From: Thermanaeromonas sp. C210
GTDB lineage: Bacteria > Bacillota > DSM-521 > Neomoorellales > Neomoorellaceae
Reading direction: 5' to 3'
NCBI RefSeq assembly: GCF_013167955.1
Contig: NZ_BLWF01000001.1
Location: 62,001 to 126,000 of the forward strand
Length of the DNA stretch: 64,000 bases
The notes under the pieces were generated by a model, which had not been told where the DNA came from, ran no database searches, and was given only the letters and a program-made list of their open reading frames with translations. The position numbers and the translations under genes are program-made. Position 1 is the first letter of the stretch. Each line of letters opens with the position of its first letter. Below are positions 43,321 through 51,892 of this stretch, one piece after another.

Positions 43321-44238
43321 ATGAACCGAACTGTTGCGCGAAGGCTGGCCCTCCTCCTGGAGGAGCTGCCGCCGGCGGAGAGGGCCGTGGCAGAGGTCAT
43401 CCTCCGGGAGGCAGGGGACAGCGCCCGCCTCTCCATTTCCGAGGTGGCTCTGCACGCCGGTACAAGTAAGACGACCGTCCTTAGACTGTGTCGTCGGCTG
43501 GGCTTCGAGAGCTTCAAGGATTTTCGCCTGGCCCTGGCGCGCGAGGCCGGGAGCCAGCGGGAGAGCCTGGACCTGTCCCTCATCACCCCGGAGGACGACG
43601 GGCCTACCCTGGTGGCTAAGGTGCGGAAGCTCCACACCGAGGCCATCCACACCGCCCTGGCCAACGTGGACCCCGCGGAGCTGGAGCGGGTGGCTGAGGT
43701 GCTGCTGGAGGCCAGGAGCATCAGGCTGTTCGCCTGCGGGGGCGCGGCGGTGACGGCCATGGATGCCCACCACAAGCTCCTCCGCCTGGGACTTAACACC
43801 TACCTGTCCCTGGACCAGCGGGAGCAGAAAATGCTGGCCGGGGTGTCCCGGCCGGGGGATGTGGTGTGGGCCTTCTCCTTCTCCGGGGCCACCTCCAGCC
43901 TGGTGGAAGCCCTGCGGATAGCCCGGGCCGCCGGTGCCACGGTGGTGTCCCTCACCAACAACCGGGATTCTCCCATAGCCGGGCTGAGCGACTTCAAGCT
44001 CTTCGGGGTGACCAATTACCTGTCCCACCTCACGGGAACCCTGGAGTTCCGCCTCTCGCAGCTTAGCATCCTGGATAGCCTGTTCCTGGTGATGATTAAG
44101 CTCGGCCTGCCGGAGGTTTCCCGGCACCTCCAGCGGACCCAGGAGATCATAGAGGCCGACCTGTGGAAGAAAAATAAACGTTCCGTACTCAAAGAAAATC
44201 CCGAAGAGGAGGAACAAAGGCATGGGGCAAACTGTTGA
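43321..44238 (+). CDS. RpiR/MurR-family regulator
   Basis: A 305-aa regulator with an N-terminal HTH (ISEVALHAGTSKTTVLRLCR, then LGFESFKDFRLALAR) and a C-terminal SIS sugar-phosphate domain (FACGGAAVTAMDAHHKLLRL; AFSFSGATSSLVEALRIARA). RpiR proteins sense phosphosugars, but close relatives also regulate purine and amino-acid catabolism. It begins the catabolic island and overlaps the next gene by 17 bp. ATG 43321 fits family alignment; an extended start at 43264 is possible. Confidence 0.88.
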   Translation: MNRTVARRLALLLEELPPAERAVAEVILREAGDSARLSISEVALHAGTSKTTVLRLCRRLGFESFKDFRLALAREAGSQRESLDLSLITPEDDGPTLVAKVRKLHTEAIHTALANVDPAELERVAEVLLEARSIRLFACGGAAVTAMDAHHKLLRLGLNTYLSLDQREQKMLAGVSRPGDVVWAFSFSGATSSLVEALRIARAAGATVVSLTNNRDSPIAGLSDFKLFGVTNYLSHLTGTLEFRLSQLSILDSLFLVMIKLGLPEVSRHLQRTQEIIEADLWKKNKRSVLKENPEEEEQRHGANC

Positions 44239-44506
44239 GGTTACCGTAGTTTCTGTGGAAGGCGAGTGCAGCGCGGGCTTGAAGCCCGGGTACTCTTTCA
44301 AGGTCCAGGCGACGAGCTGCCTTAAGCTTGAGGGGGCCGAGGGGGTCTGCCTGGAACTCCTGCACAACGCCTTCCCCGCCATCATGGCCATGGCCTTCGG
44401 CAACCTCCCCTTTGAGAAGGAGGGGCAGGCCCTGGTGGCCTGTCCCGATCCCGTGAGCAGGGTGGTAGTTCGCCTGACACGGAAGGGGGGGATGTGCCGG
44501 GAGTAA
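44222..44506 (+). CDS. TIGR04076-family small protein
   Basis: A 94-aa protein with the family pattern: VEVTVVSVEGECSAGLKPGY, a central CLELLHNAFPAIMAMAFG and the signature ACPDP near the end, with several conserved cysteines. Family members are common in anaerobes and often sit near degradative enzymes, but their function is unknown. It is translationally coupled to the RpiR regulator. Confidence 0.65.
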   Translation: MGQTVEVTVVSVEGECSAGLKPGYSFKVQATSCLKLEGAEGVCLELLHNAFPAIMAMAFGNLPFEKEGQALVACPDPVSRVVVRLTRKGGMCRE

Positions 44507-44585
44507 TTTCTGGGAACTTAAATCCATCGCCGAGGTGCCGAGGATAAGGGGCTAAAAGACACCGTAAAGGGGGCTTTCGGAAAGG

Positions 44586-45620
44586 ATGAAGACCGCGCTC
44601 AAGCTGTTTGCCGTCGCCGTCCTGGGCCTTTTCCTCCTGGGCTGCGGCGGGGGGTCAAAGGAGCAGCCCTCCCAGGGGAACCAAGGCCAGCAGCAGGAGG
44701 AAAAGCTCCGGGTGGCCATGGTTCTTACGGGACCCATCAACGACGCCGGGTGGAACGAGTCCGCCTATAAGGGGCTGAAAGAGGCCGAGCAGAAACTGGA
44801 CATAGAGACGGCCTATACGGAAAACGTCCCGCAGCCTGACTATGAAACCGTGATCAGGGACTATGCCGACAAGGGCTACGACCTGATCATCGCCCACGGC
44901 TTTGAGTTCACCGATGCCGTTAAGGCCGTGGCGCCGTCCTTCCCCGACACCATTTTCGCGGTGGTTAACGGCCAGGACTTCCAGGAGCCCAATATGGCCT
45001 CCTACCGTTTCAACACGCCGGAAACGGGCTTCCTGGCCGGGGCGGTGGCCGGCCTGATAACTAAGACCAACGTGGTGGGCATGATCGGCGGTATGAAGTT
45101 CCCCCATATAGTGGACTCCCTAAAGGGATTTGAGGCAGGGGCCAAATATGTAAACCCCAACGTAAAGGTCCTGACGGGCTATACCGAGTCCTGGACGGAC
45201 ATCCCCAAGGGTAAAGAGATGGCCCTGGCCATGATAGAGCAGGGCGCCGATGTGGTGACCTGCAACGCCAACCAGGTGGGCCTGGGTGTCATCGACGCGG
45301 CCAAACAGAAGAACATCAAAGCCATAGGTTATGTCGACGACCAGTACAATGTTGCGCCGGAAACCGTGGTGGTGTCGGCCATCCAGAGCGTCCAGGACAT
45401 GATGCTCTATATTATCGACCAGGTAATGAAAGGTGACTTCAAACCCGGCCTCTACCTTCTGGGGAGCAAGGAAGGGGCCATAAGGCTCTCCTCCTTCCAC
45501 GGGCACGAGAAGGATCTGCCCGAGGGCGCCATGAAGAAAATCGAAGAAGTGGTGGCCGCCATTAAGGACGGCTCCCTGAAGGCCCAGGGCATCCTGCCCA
45601 AGTCCAGCTTCGAGCAATAG
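44586..45620 (+). CDS. BMP-family substrate-binding lipoprotein
   Basis: A 344-aa lipoprotein (lipobox FLLGC at residue ~20) of the basic membrane protein (PnrA/Bmp) family. Motifs: VAMVLTGPINDAGWNESAYK, GYDLIIAHGFEFTDAVKAVA and TGFLAGAVAGLITKTNVVGM. Bmp proteins bind nucleosides or purines for import. A 12-bp hairpin lies between it and the ATPase gene, which likely keeps the binding protein more abundant than the transporter. Confidence 0.92.
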   Translation: MKTALKLFAVAVLGLFLLGCGGGSKEQPSQGNQGQQQEEKLRVAMVLTGPINDAGWNESAYKGLKEAEQKLDIETAYTENVPQPDYETVIRDYADKGYDLIIAHGFEFTDAVKAVAPSFPDTIFAVVNGQDFQEPNMASYRFNTPETGFLAGAVAGLITKTNVVGMIGGMKFPHIVDSLKGFEAGAKYVNPNVKVLTGYTESWTDIPKGKEMALAMIEQGADVVTCNANQVGLGVIDAAKQKNIKAIGYVDDQYNVAPETVVVSAIQSVQDMMLYIIDQVMKGDFKPGLYLLGSKEGAIRLSSFHGHEKDLPEGAMKKIEEVVAAIKDGSLKAQGILPKSSFEQ

Positions 45621-45631
45621 CAGTTGACGGC

Positions 45632-45659
45632 GGTGTAGCCCCGTCTCCGGGGTTGCACC
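45632..45659 (+). other. Intercistronic hairpin between binding protein and ATPase
   Basis: Arms GGTGTAGCCCCG and CGGGGTTGCACC pair over 12 bp (two G-T) with loop TCTC and no T-run. It is likely an mRNA-stabilising element rather than a terminator. Confidence 0.65.
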
Positions 45660-45678
45660 CCTTGAAGGAGTGTCGGCC

Positions 45679-47217
45679 GTGAACGGGGAAGTAGTGCTGG
45701 CCATGCGCGGTATTACCAAGCGCTTTCCGGGCGTCGTGGCCAATAAGAACGTGGATTTCGAGCTCCGCCGGGGGGAAGTTCACGCCCTCCTGGGGGAAAA
45801 CGGGGCGGGGAAAACCACCCTGATGAACATCCTGTACGGGCTGTACACCCCCGATGCCGGGGAAATTTACGTAAAGGGGCAAAAGGTGACCATTTCCTCG
45901 CCCAGGGACGCCATCGAGCTGGGGATCGGTATGGTCCACCAGCATTTCATGCTGGTGCCCACCCTAACCGTGGTAGAGAATGTAATCCTGGGCATGCCCA
46001 GCAGCCCCCTGGCCCTGGATCTGAAAAAGGCCCGGCAGGACATCCGGGAACTCTGCCAAAAATACAACTTCCAGCTGGATGTGGACAGCAAGGTGCAGGA
46101 TCTTTCCGTGGGAATCCAGCAGAGGATTGAACTCATCAAGGCCCTCTACCGCGGGGCGGACATTCTGATCATGGACGAGCCCACGGCGGTGCTGACTCCC
46201 CAGGAAGTGGAGGAATTGTTTAATAACCTGCGCCGATTCATCCAGTCGGGCAAGTCGGTAATTTTTATATCCCACAAGCTGTGGGAAGTGATGCGCATCG
46301 CCGACCGGGTTACGGTGTTGAGGGCCGGCGAGGTGGTGGCCACCGTTAACACCCGGGACACCACCAGGGAAGAGCTGGCCGCCCTCATGGTCGGGCGGCC
46401 GGTAATGATGGAGTACGCCAAGGTTGAGGGCCGTCGGGGCAGGCCCCTCCTGACCCTGGAAAAGGTGAGGGTTCGCGGGGAGCAGAAGGCCTCGGAACTG
46501 AAGGGGGTCACCTTCACCGTCCACGAGGGGGAAATCGTGGGCCTGGCCGGGGTGGACGGTAACGGCCAGAAGGAGCTGGCAGAGGCTATTATGGGGCTTA
46601 GGCCCGTGGAAAGCGGCAGGGTCCTCTTTGACGGCCGGGATATCACCAACTGGACCACCAAGGCCCGCATTGAAGCGGGGCTGGCCCACGTGCCCGAAGA
46701 CCGGCACAAAGAGGGGCTCGTACTGGATTTTACGGTGGCGGAAAACTTGGTGCTGGATACCTACGACAAGCCGCCCTTCACCCACAGGAAGGTGTTTTAC
46801 CCCCAGGAGGTGAGAACCCTCGCCCAGAAACTGGTAAGGGAGTTCGACATCCGTCCCCCGGACCCGGAAACGGTGGTCCGCAACCTGTCGGGCGGCAACC
46901 AGCAAAAGGTGGTCCTGGCGAGGCAGATCAACCGCAAACCCCGCTTCCTCCTTGCGGTTCAGCCCACGCGGGGCCTGGATGTGGGGGCTACCGAGTTCGT
47001 CCACCAGCGCCTCCTGGAAGAGAAGCGGAGGGGAGTGGCCATCCTTCTCATTTCCGCCGACCTGGATGAAATCCTTCTGGTTTCGGACCGGGTGCTGGTG
47101 ATATACGAAGGTCAAATCATGGGAGAAGTCATTCCGGGACGGACCACCTATGCGGAAATAGGGTTGCTCATGGGTGGCGGCTCTAGGCAGGGAGAGGAGT
47201 GCGCAGCGTGCAGTTGA
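45679..47217 (+). CDS. ABC transporter ATPase, nucleoside/purine type (duplicated ATPase)
   Basis: A 512-aa protein with two ABC domains. The first has Walker A GENGAGKTTLMNILYG, signature LSVGIQQRIELIKALY and DEPTAVLTP. The second has a degenerate P-loop (AGVDGNGQKEL) and LSGGNQQKVVLARQI. This asymmetry is usual in the RbsA/NupO class. GTG 45679 lies 8 nt after AAGGAG. It overlaps the first permease gene by 10 bp. Confidence 0.95.
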   Translation: MNGEVVLAMRGITKRFPGVVANKNVDFELRRGEVHALLGENGAGKTTLMNILYGLYTPDAGEIYVKGQKVTISSPRDAIELGIGMVHQHFMLVPTLTVVENVILGMPSSPLALDLKKARQDIRELCQKYNFQLDVDSKVQDLSVGIQQRIELIKALYRGADILIMDEPTAVLTPQEVEELFNNLRRFIQSGKSVIFISHKLWEVMRIADRVTVLRAGEVVATVNTRDTTREELAALMVGRPVMMEYAKVEGRRGRPLLTLEKVRVRGEQKASELKGVTFTVHEGEIVGLAGVDGNGQKELAEAIMGLRPVESGRVLFDGRDITNWTTKARIEAGLAHVPEDRHKEGLVLDFTVAENLVLDTYDKPPFTHRKVFYPQEVRTLAQKLVREFDIRPPDPETVVRNLSGGNQQKVVLARQINRKPRFLLAVQPTRGLDVGATEFVHQRLLEEKRRGVAILLISADLDEILLVSDRVLVIYEGQIMGEVIPGRTTYAEIGLLMGGGSRQGEECAACS

Positions 47218-48323
47218 AATTGGGCAAGTGGGAGATAAGCATAGAGCGCAAACCGAAGGTATCGGGCCTCCTGGCGGGAATCCTCGGTCCGGCGGCCGCC
47301 CTGGTGCTGGCCTTTATAGTGGCATCCTTTATCATTGCCCTTTCCGGGGCCAATCCCCTCCTGGCCTACAAGTACATGCTCTCCGGGGCCTTCGGCAGCC
47401 TGCGGAGCTTTACCGAGACCCTGGTCAAGGCCACGCCCCTGCTGCTCAGCGGGCTGGGCCTTACGGTCGCCTACCGCACCGGCCTCATCTCCATAGGCGC
47501 CGAGGGGCAGATGATCATGGGCGGCCTGTTTGCCACCCTGGCGGGGATTTACATGGGGTGGATCCCGGGCCCGGCCCTGATCCTGGTGGTGATGCTGGCC
47601 GGCATGGTAGGCGGCGGCCTGTGGGGGGCTATACCCGGATACCTCAAAGCCAGGCTGGGCGTTTCGGAAGTCATCAACACCATTATGTTGAACTACATCG
47701 CCATTTTCCTGGTGTCCTACCTGCTGGACGTACCCCTTCGCGAGCCTCCGGGCTACTTTCCCCAGACCGCCCAGATAGCCCGGCACGCGTGGCTTCCCTA
47801 TGTACTTCCCGGCACGCGCCTGCACCTGGGGGTCCTCATCGCCTTTGCCTCGGCCTTCGTAGTTTATTTTCTGCTGTGGCGTTCGCCCCTGGGCTACCAG
47901 ATGCGGGCCGTGGGCTACAACCGCGAGGCGGCCAGGCACAGCGGCATGAACGTCGGCAAGAACATGGTCCTGGCCCTCAGCCTCTCGGGGGCCTTTGCGG
48001 GCCTAGCGGGGATGGTGGAGATAGCGGGGCTGCATCACCGGCTGCTCAACGGCTTCAGCTCGGAGTACGGGTTTGATGCCATGGCCGTGGCCCTCCTGGG
48101 CAAGCTGCACCCGGGGGGGGTAACCATCGCCTCCATTTTCTTCGGAGCCCTCAGGGTGGGGGCCAATATGATGCAGCGCAGCGTCCAGGTCCCGGCCTCT
48201 CTGGTCTTCGTCATCCAGGGGCTGGTGATCCTTTTCGTCCTCATGGACGAACTCCTGCGCAATTATGTTATACGCATTTTTGCCAAGCCGGTTCTGGAGG
48301 AAAAGAGTTATGGACTTAAATAA
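47208..48323 (+). CDS. ABC transporter permease (nucleoside/purine type), subunit 1
   Basis: A 371-aa integral membrane protein of the BPD-transp-2 (NupP) family with about nine helices; TETLVKATPLLLSGLGLTVA and ISIGAEGQMIMGGLFATLAG are typical. It pairs with the next permease. GTG 47208 is placed by GAGGAG. Confidence 0.93.
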   Translation: MQLKLGKWEISIERKPKVSGLLAGILGPAAALVLAFIVASFIIALSGANPLLAYKYMLSGAFGSLRSFTETLVKATPLLLSGLGLTVAYRTGLISIGAEGQMIMGGLFATLAGIYMGWIPGPALILVVMLAGMVGGGLWGAIPGYLKARLGVSEVINTIMLNYIAIFLVSYLLDVPLREPPGYFPQTAQIARHAWLPYVLPGTRLHLGVLIAFASAFVVYFLLWRSPLGYQMRAVGYNREAARHSGMNVGKNMVLALSLSGAFAGLAGMVEIAGLHHRLLNGFSSEYGFDAMAVALLGKLHPGGVTIASIFFGALRVGANMMQRSVQVPASLVFVIQGLVILFVLMDELLRNYVIRIFAKPVLEEKSYGLK

Positions 48324-49239
48324 CCTTGCAGGATTCCTCGCGGCTACCTTCCGCATGGCCACTCCCATCCTCCTGGCCAGCCTGGGAGGGGTTTTTACCG
48401 CCAGGGTGGGCATCATAAACTTCGCCCTGGAGGGCATCATGCTGGTGGGCGCCTTTATGGGGGTATACGGCTCCTATGTTACGGGTAATCCCTGGATAGG
48501 TGCCCTCATGGGCAGCCTGGGCGGACTAGCGGTGGCCCTCATACTGGGGTACATGAGCATTACAGTAAAGGCGGACCAGGTGGTGGCCGGGACGGGTATC
48601 AATATTTTGTCCATCGGCCTTACCAGCTACCTGCTCAACGTGGTCTTCGGCATAGGGGCCAAGCCTTCTGCAGTGGCGGCCTTCCAGGAATGGGCGGTGC
48701 CCGGGCTCAGCAACCTGCCCTTCGTGGGACCGGTGTTGTTCCGGCAGATACCCCTGGTGTACGTCGCCCTCCTGTTGGTGCCGCTCACCTGGTACATTAT
48801 CTATAAGACCCCCTTCGGCCTCAGCATGCGGGCTATCGGCGAGCACCCCCGCGCGGCGGACAGCCTGGGCATCAATGTGTACCGGGTGCGTTACCTGGCG
48901 GTGATCATTTCCGGCATTCTTGGGGGGTTGGGAGGAGCCTTCCTCTCTATCGGGCAGCTCTCGGTCTTTATGGAGAAGCTCACGTCGGGACGGGGCTACG
49001 TGGCCTGGTCCACGGTGACAGTGGGCAAGTGGAACCCCCTGGGGATTATGGGGGCCTCCTTCCTGTTCGGGGCGGCGGACGCCCTGCAGCTTCGCCTGCA
49101 GACTTTGGGCTTTAAGATTCCCTACCAGTTCTTCCTCATGCTGCCTTACATCCTGACCATCCTGGTCCTGGCAGGTGTGGTGGGCAGGACCGTTCCCCCG
49201 GCCTCCATGGGTAAGCCCTACGGTAAGGAAGGCCGGTAA
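48310..49239 (+). CDS. ABC transporter permease (nucleoside/purine type), subunit 2
   Basis: A 309-aa NupQ-like permease: ARVGIINFALEGIMLVGAFM and GEHPRAADSLGINVYRVRYL. It starts at ATG 48310 after GGAGG, overlapping subunit 1 by 14 bp. The complete importer is BMP, ATPase and two permeases. Confidence 0.93.
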   Translation: MDLNNLAGFLAATFRMATPILLASLGGVFTARVGIINFALEGIMLVGAFMGVYGSYVTGNPWIGALMGSLGGLAVALILGYMSITVKADQVVAGTGINILSIGLTSYLLNVVFGIGAKPSAVAAFQEWAVPGLSNLPFVGPVLFRQIPLVYVALLLVPLTWYIIYKTPFGLSMRAIGEHPRAADSLGINVYRVRYLAVIISGILGGLGGAFLSIGQLSVFMEKLTSGRGYVAWSTVTVGKWNPLGIMGASFLFGAADALQLRLQTLGFKIPYQFFLMLPYILTILVLAGVVGRTVPPASMGKPYGKEGR

Positions 49240-49295
49240 CCCCGGGGCAGCCCATCCCCGAGAGCCCGCAGGCTGCCAGGAGTGGAGGACCACGG

Positions 49296-49323
49296 AAATT
49301 CGCAGAAATAAATTCGCAGAAAT
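49296..49323. repeat. Perfect 14-bp tandem duplication upstream of ubiD-like gene
   Basis: AAATTCGCAGAAAT occurs twice in direct succession, ~20 bp before the gene start and in an AT-rich patch. It could be a regulator site or a simple slippage repeat. Confidence 0.6.
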
Positions 49324-49346
49324 ATATGAGCATCAGGAGGATGGCT

Positions 49347-50714
49347 ATGGATTTGAGGCAATATCTAGACCTGCTCCGTGAAAAGGGGCACCTGGTGGAA
49401 ATTAGCCGGAAGGTGAGCCCCCGGTTCGAGCTGGCCAACGTAATCAACACCATGCTCCAGGAGGGCGGGCCCATCGGTCTCTTCACCAACGTGGACCATC
49501 CTTCGGGCATGATGGTCACCGGGGGCCTGCTGGCCCACCCGGAAAGGGTGGCCCTGGCCCTGGGCTGCCGGGTGGAGGAGGTCAACTCCCGGGTGGAGGC
49601 TGCGACCGAAAATCTAGTCGAGCCGGTGACGGTGGAGCGGCCTTTGTTCCTGGAGAACGTGTTCCAAGGGGAGGAGGTGGACCTCACCCGCCAGCTCCCC
49701 ATCCCCCACCACAACCCGGGGGACGGCGGGCCGTACATCACGGCGGGCATCGTTATCTCCCGGGACCCGGTGACCGGCCGCCAGAACTACTCCTACAACC
49801 GGCTGCACCTTAAAGGACCCCGGAGGCTGGCCGTGATGATGAACGAGTGGCGGCATATAGCCTGGTTCTACCGGGAGGCGGAAAAGCGCGGGGAGCCCCT
49901 GCCCATAGCCGTGGCCATCGGCATGGACCCGGTGGTGGAGATAGCGGCGGGCTTCCGCATAGAAGACGACGAGATTAAACTGGCGGGCGCCCTGCGGGGC
50001 CGGCCCATGGAGCTGGGCAAGTGCGCCACAGTGGATATCTATGCCCCCCAGGAGGCGGAGATCGTCATCGAGGGGCGCATCCTGCCCCATCACCGCGAGG
50101 AGGAAGGCCCCCTGGCCGAGTTCACCGGCCACTTCGGGGAGGTTTATCAGCACCCGGTGGTGGAAGTCACGGCCCTCTGCCACCGCCACCGGCCCGTCTA
50201 CCGCACCATCGTGCCGGGCTCCTTTGAGCATGTTTATATAGGCAACGTGCTGCCCAGGGAGCCCATGCTCCTGCGCTTTGCCCGGCATGTATCCCCCAAT
50301 GTGAAGGGGGTGCACCTCCTGCCCTGCACCGGCGGGTTTATGGCGGTTATCTCCCTGGACAAGCAGAACCAGGGGGAACCCAAGAATGTGGCCCTGGCCG
50401 CCCTCATGACCCACGTGAACATCAAGATGGCCCTGGTGGTGGACACCGACGTCAACATCTACGACACCGGCGACCTCCTCTGGGCCCTGGCCACCAGGGT
50501 GGACGCGGCCCGGGACATCTTCACCGTTCCCTACGCCCAGGGCATGGAGAACGACCCGACCACCGGGGCCGACGGCACCCACACCAAGGTGGGCATCGAT
50601 GCAACCCTGGACCTGGCCCTACGGAAGGACTACAGGCGGGTGGTTTACCCGCGGGTGAACCTGAAGGAATACCTGCCCTTAGGGGCTACCGGCCCCATTT
50701 CCTCAGCATGCTAA
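49347..50714 (+). CDS. UbiD-family (de)carboxylase
   Basis: A 455-aa prenylated-FMN-dependent decarboxylase. It has NVINTMLQEGGPIGLFTNVD near the N-terminus, NYSYNRLHLKGPRRLAVMMN in the prFMN site and EEEGPLAEFTGHFG, which carries the catalytic Glu pair. UbiD enzymes reversibly decarboxylate aromatic, heteroaromatic or unsaturated acids. No UbiX flavin prenyltransferase gene is in the window. ATG 49347 is 6 nt after AGGAGG. It directly follows the importer and converges on a GntR gene, overlapping it by 29 bp. The substrate is likely a ring carboxylate. Confidence 0.9.
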   Translation: MDLRQYLDLLREKGHLVEISRKVSPRFELANVINTMLQEGGPIGLFTNVDHPSGMMVTGGLLAHPERVALALGCRVEEVNSRVEAATENLVEPVTVERPLFLENVFQGEEVDLTRQLPIPHHNPGDGGPYITAGIVISRDPVTGRQNYSYNRLHLKGPRRLAVMMNEWRHIAWFYREAEKRGEPLPIAVAIGMDPVVEIAAGFRIEDDEIKLAGALRGRPMELGKCATVDIYAPQEAEIVIEGRILPHHREEEGPLAEFTGHFGEVYQHPVVEVTALCHRHRPVYRTIVPGSFEHVYIGNVLPREPMLLRFARHVSPNVKGVHLLPCTGGFMAVISLDKQNQGEPKNVALAALMTHVNIKMALVVDTDVNIYDTGDLLWALATRVDAARDIFTVPYAQGMENDPTTGADGTHTKVGIDATLDLALRKDYRRVVYPRVNLKEYLPLGATGPISSAC

Positions 50715-51420
50715 GCTGCACGATCCGCGGGTGGAATACGATGGTGTTGTAGCAGAGCCGCCGGTCGTAGAGATCGAAGAAGAGTTCCTCCCAGGAAATA
50801 AGAGGATGATCCTCCGGCAGCTCAAAAATCTCCGCCAGCGGGGCATCGGCCGAGAGGGGCTGGAAGGTGAGAATGGAGTGGGAGGGCTCCGCATTGCAGC
50901 AGGCCTTGAGGACGTCCACGATGGTGGGACCGGCCGGTAAATTCCTTATGTCGTTGACCACATGGATCCTGGGTATCCGGATGGTGATGAATACCGCCGG
51001 CCGCCCGTCGGCCAGGTAAAGGCGGTCGAAGATGTAGAGGGGGGTTTCGCCCGGGGCCAGCCGCAACTTCTCCGCGATGGCCGGTGCCAGCTCCCCCTCC
51101 CGGAAGTTCCGGTGCTCTACCGCTACCTCGTAGCCGCTGGCCTTGAGTAGGCGGGCGATGTCGGAGATGAGGTCGATGCGCATGCGGTTTTCCAGGGCGC
51201 TGGGGTGGGCGAAGTTGCCCACGCCGTGTTTCTTGGACACCACGCCCTCCCGGGCCAGGATCATGAGAGCCTCGCGGATGGTGGCCCGGCTTATGCCCAG
51301 TTTTTCGGCCAGTTCCTCTTCCGGCGGGAGCCGGTTTTCTGGGAACCTGCCCTTTTGGATCATGTCGATGATGGCTTCTTTGGCCTTCATGTAGAGGGGT
51401 GTAAGATGAAGCTTCTGCAT
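50686..51420 (-). CDS. GntR-family regulator, HutC/UTRA type
   Basis: A 244-aa regulator: N-terminal winged helix (MIQKGRFPENRLPPEEELAE, GISRATIREALMILAREGVV) and a C-terminal UTRA ligand domain (LYIFDRLYLADGRPAVFITI). It is divergent from the YgeW-like operon, with MITE copy A2 in between. Its last codons overlap the end of the ubiD gene on the other strand. It is a good candidate for local regulator of the catabolic genes. Confidence 0.88.
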   Translation of the reverse strand: MQKLHLTPLYMKAKEAIIDMIQKGRFPENRLPPEEELAEKLGISRATIREALMILAREGVVSKKHGVGNFAHPSALENRMRIDLISDIARLLKASGYEVAVEHRNFREGELAPAIAEKLRLAPGETPLYIFDRLYLADGRPAVFITIRIPRIHVVNDIRNLPAGPTIVDVLKACCNAEPSHSILTFQPLSADAPLAEIFELPEDHPLISWEELFFDLYDRRLCYNTIVFHPRIVQLSMLRKWGR

Positions 51421-51449
51421 GGTCCATCTCGGCTCCTCGATGTTATGAA

Positions 51450-51464
51450 ATTATACAAAATAAT
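51450..51464 (-). promoter_or_regulatory. Promoter/operator of the GntR gene
   Basis: On the minus strand TATAAT lies in an inverted repeat (ATTAT...ATAAT), 30 bp before the start. TTGTATAA resembles half a GntR-type site, suggesting autoregulation. Confidence 0.45.
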
Positions 51465-51502
51465 TATCTCATTTCGAGCAAGGGGCCGCAACTCCTCCTT
51501 CC

Positions 51503-51761
51503 CCTGAACCATCCCCACTTTTTAGCCAGGCGTGATTTAGCTCCCGCTCGCTCGGTGAGCCTCGCGGACCAAACTAGCGCTCAATTTTCGGACTCCGGCG
51601 GGGTTCCCGGCTCATTCGGCTTCCCTGCCTCAGGAGCCGGCCTCGGCCGTCCATGGCCTCGGCCCCGCCTCCGTCCTCAATTTCGCTAAGTTTGGTCTTC
51701 CGCTCGGCTCAAGTCGCTCGCTTACGAGCTAAATTACCCTCTCAAATCGGGGATACGTCAG
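51503..51761 (-). mobile_element. Non-coding MITE-like element, subfamily A, copy A2
   Basis: A 259-bp inverted copy of A1. Left end CCTGAACCATCCCCAC, right end GGGGATACGTCAG. The flanking octamers are identical, CTCCTTCC at 51495-51502 and 51762-51769, proof-quality evidence for an 8-bp target duplication. It separates the GntR gene from the operon it probably controls. Confidence 0.9.
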
Positions 51762-51812
51762 CTCCTTCCCGGAAAAATAAAACCGGGCCCCTTGGGATAA
51801 AAAATCTCCGGG

Positions 51813-51850
51813 AAGAGGTAGGAGTTCCGTACCTCTTGGCGAATTATAAT
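51813..51850 (+). promoter_or_regulatory. Promoter and operator candidate of the YgeW-like operon
   Basis: TATAAT at 51845-51850 follows a perfect inverted repeat AAGAGGTA (9 bp) TACCTCTT at 51813-51837, which occupies the -35 region. There is no recognisable -35 box, suggesting that an activator or repressor binds the repeat. Confidence 0.6.
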
Positions 51851-51892
51851 ATCAAGCCAGCCTGAAATTATCGCTTGATGGAGGGAGTCACA

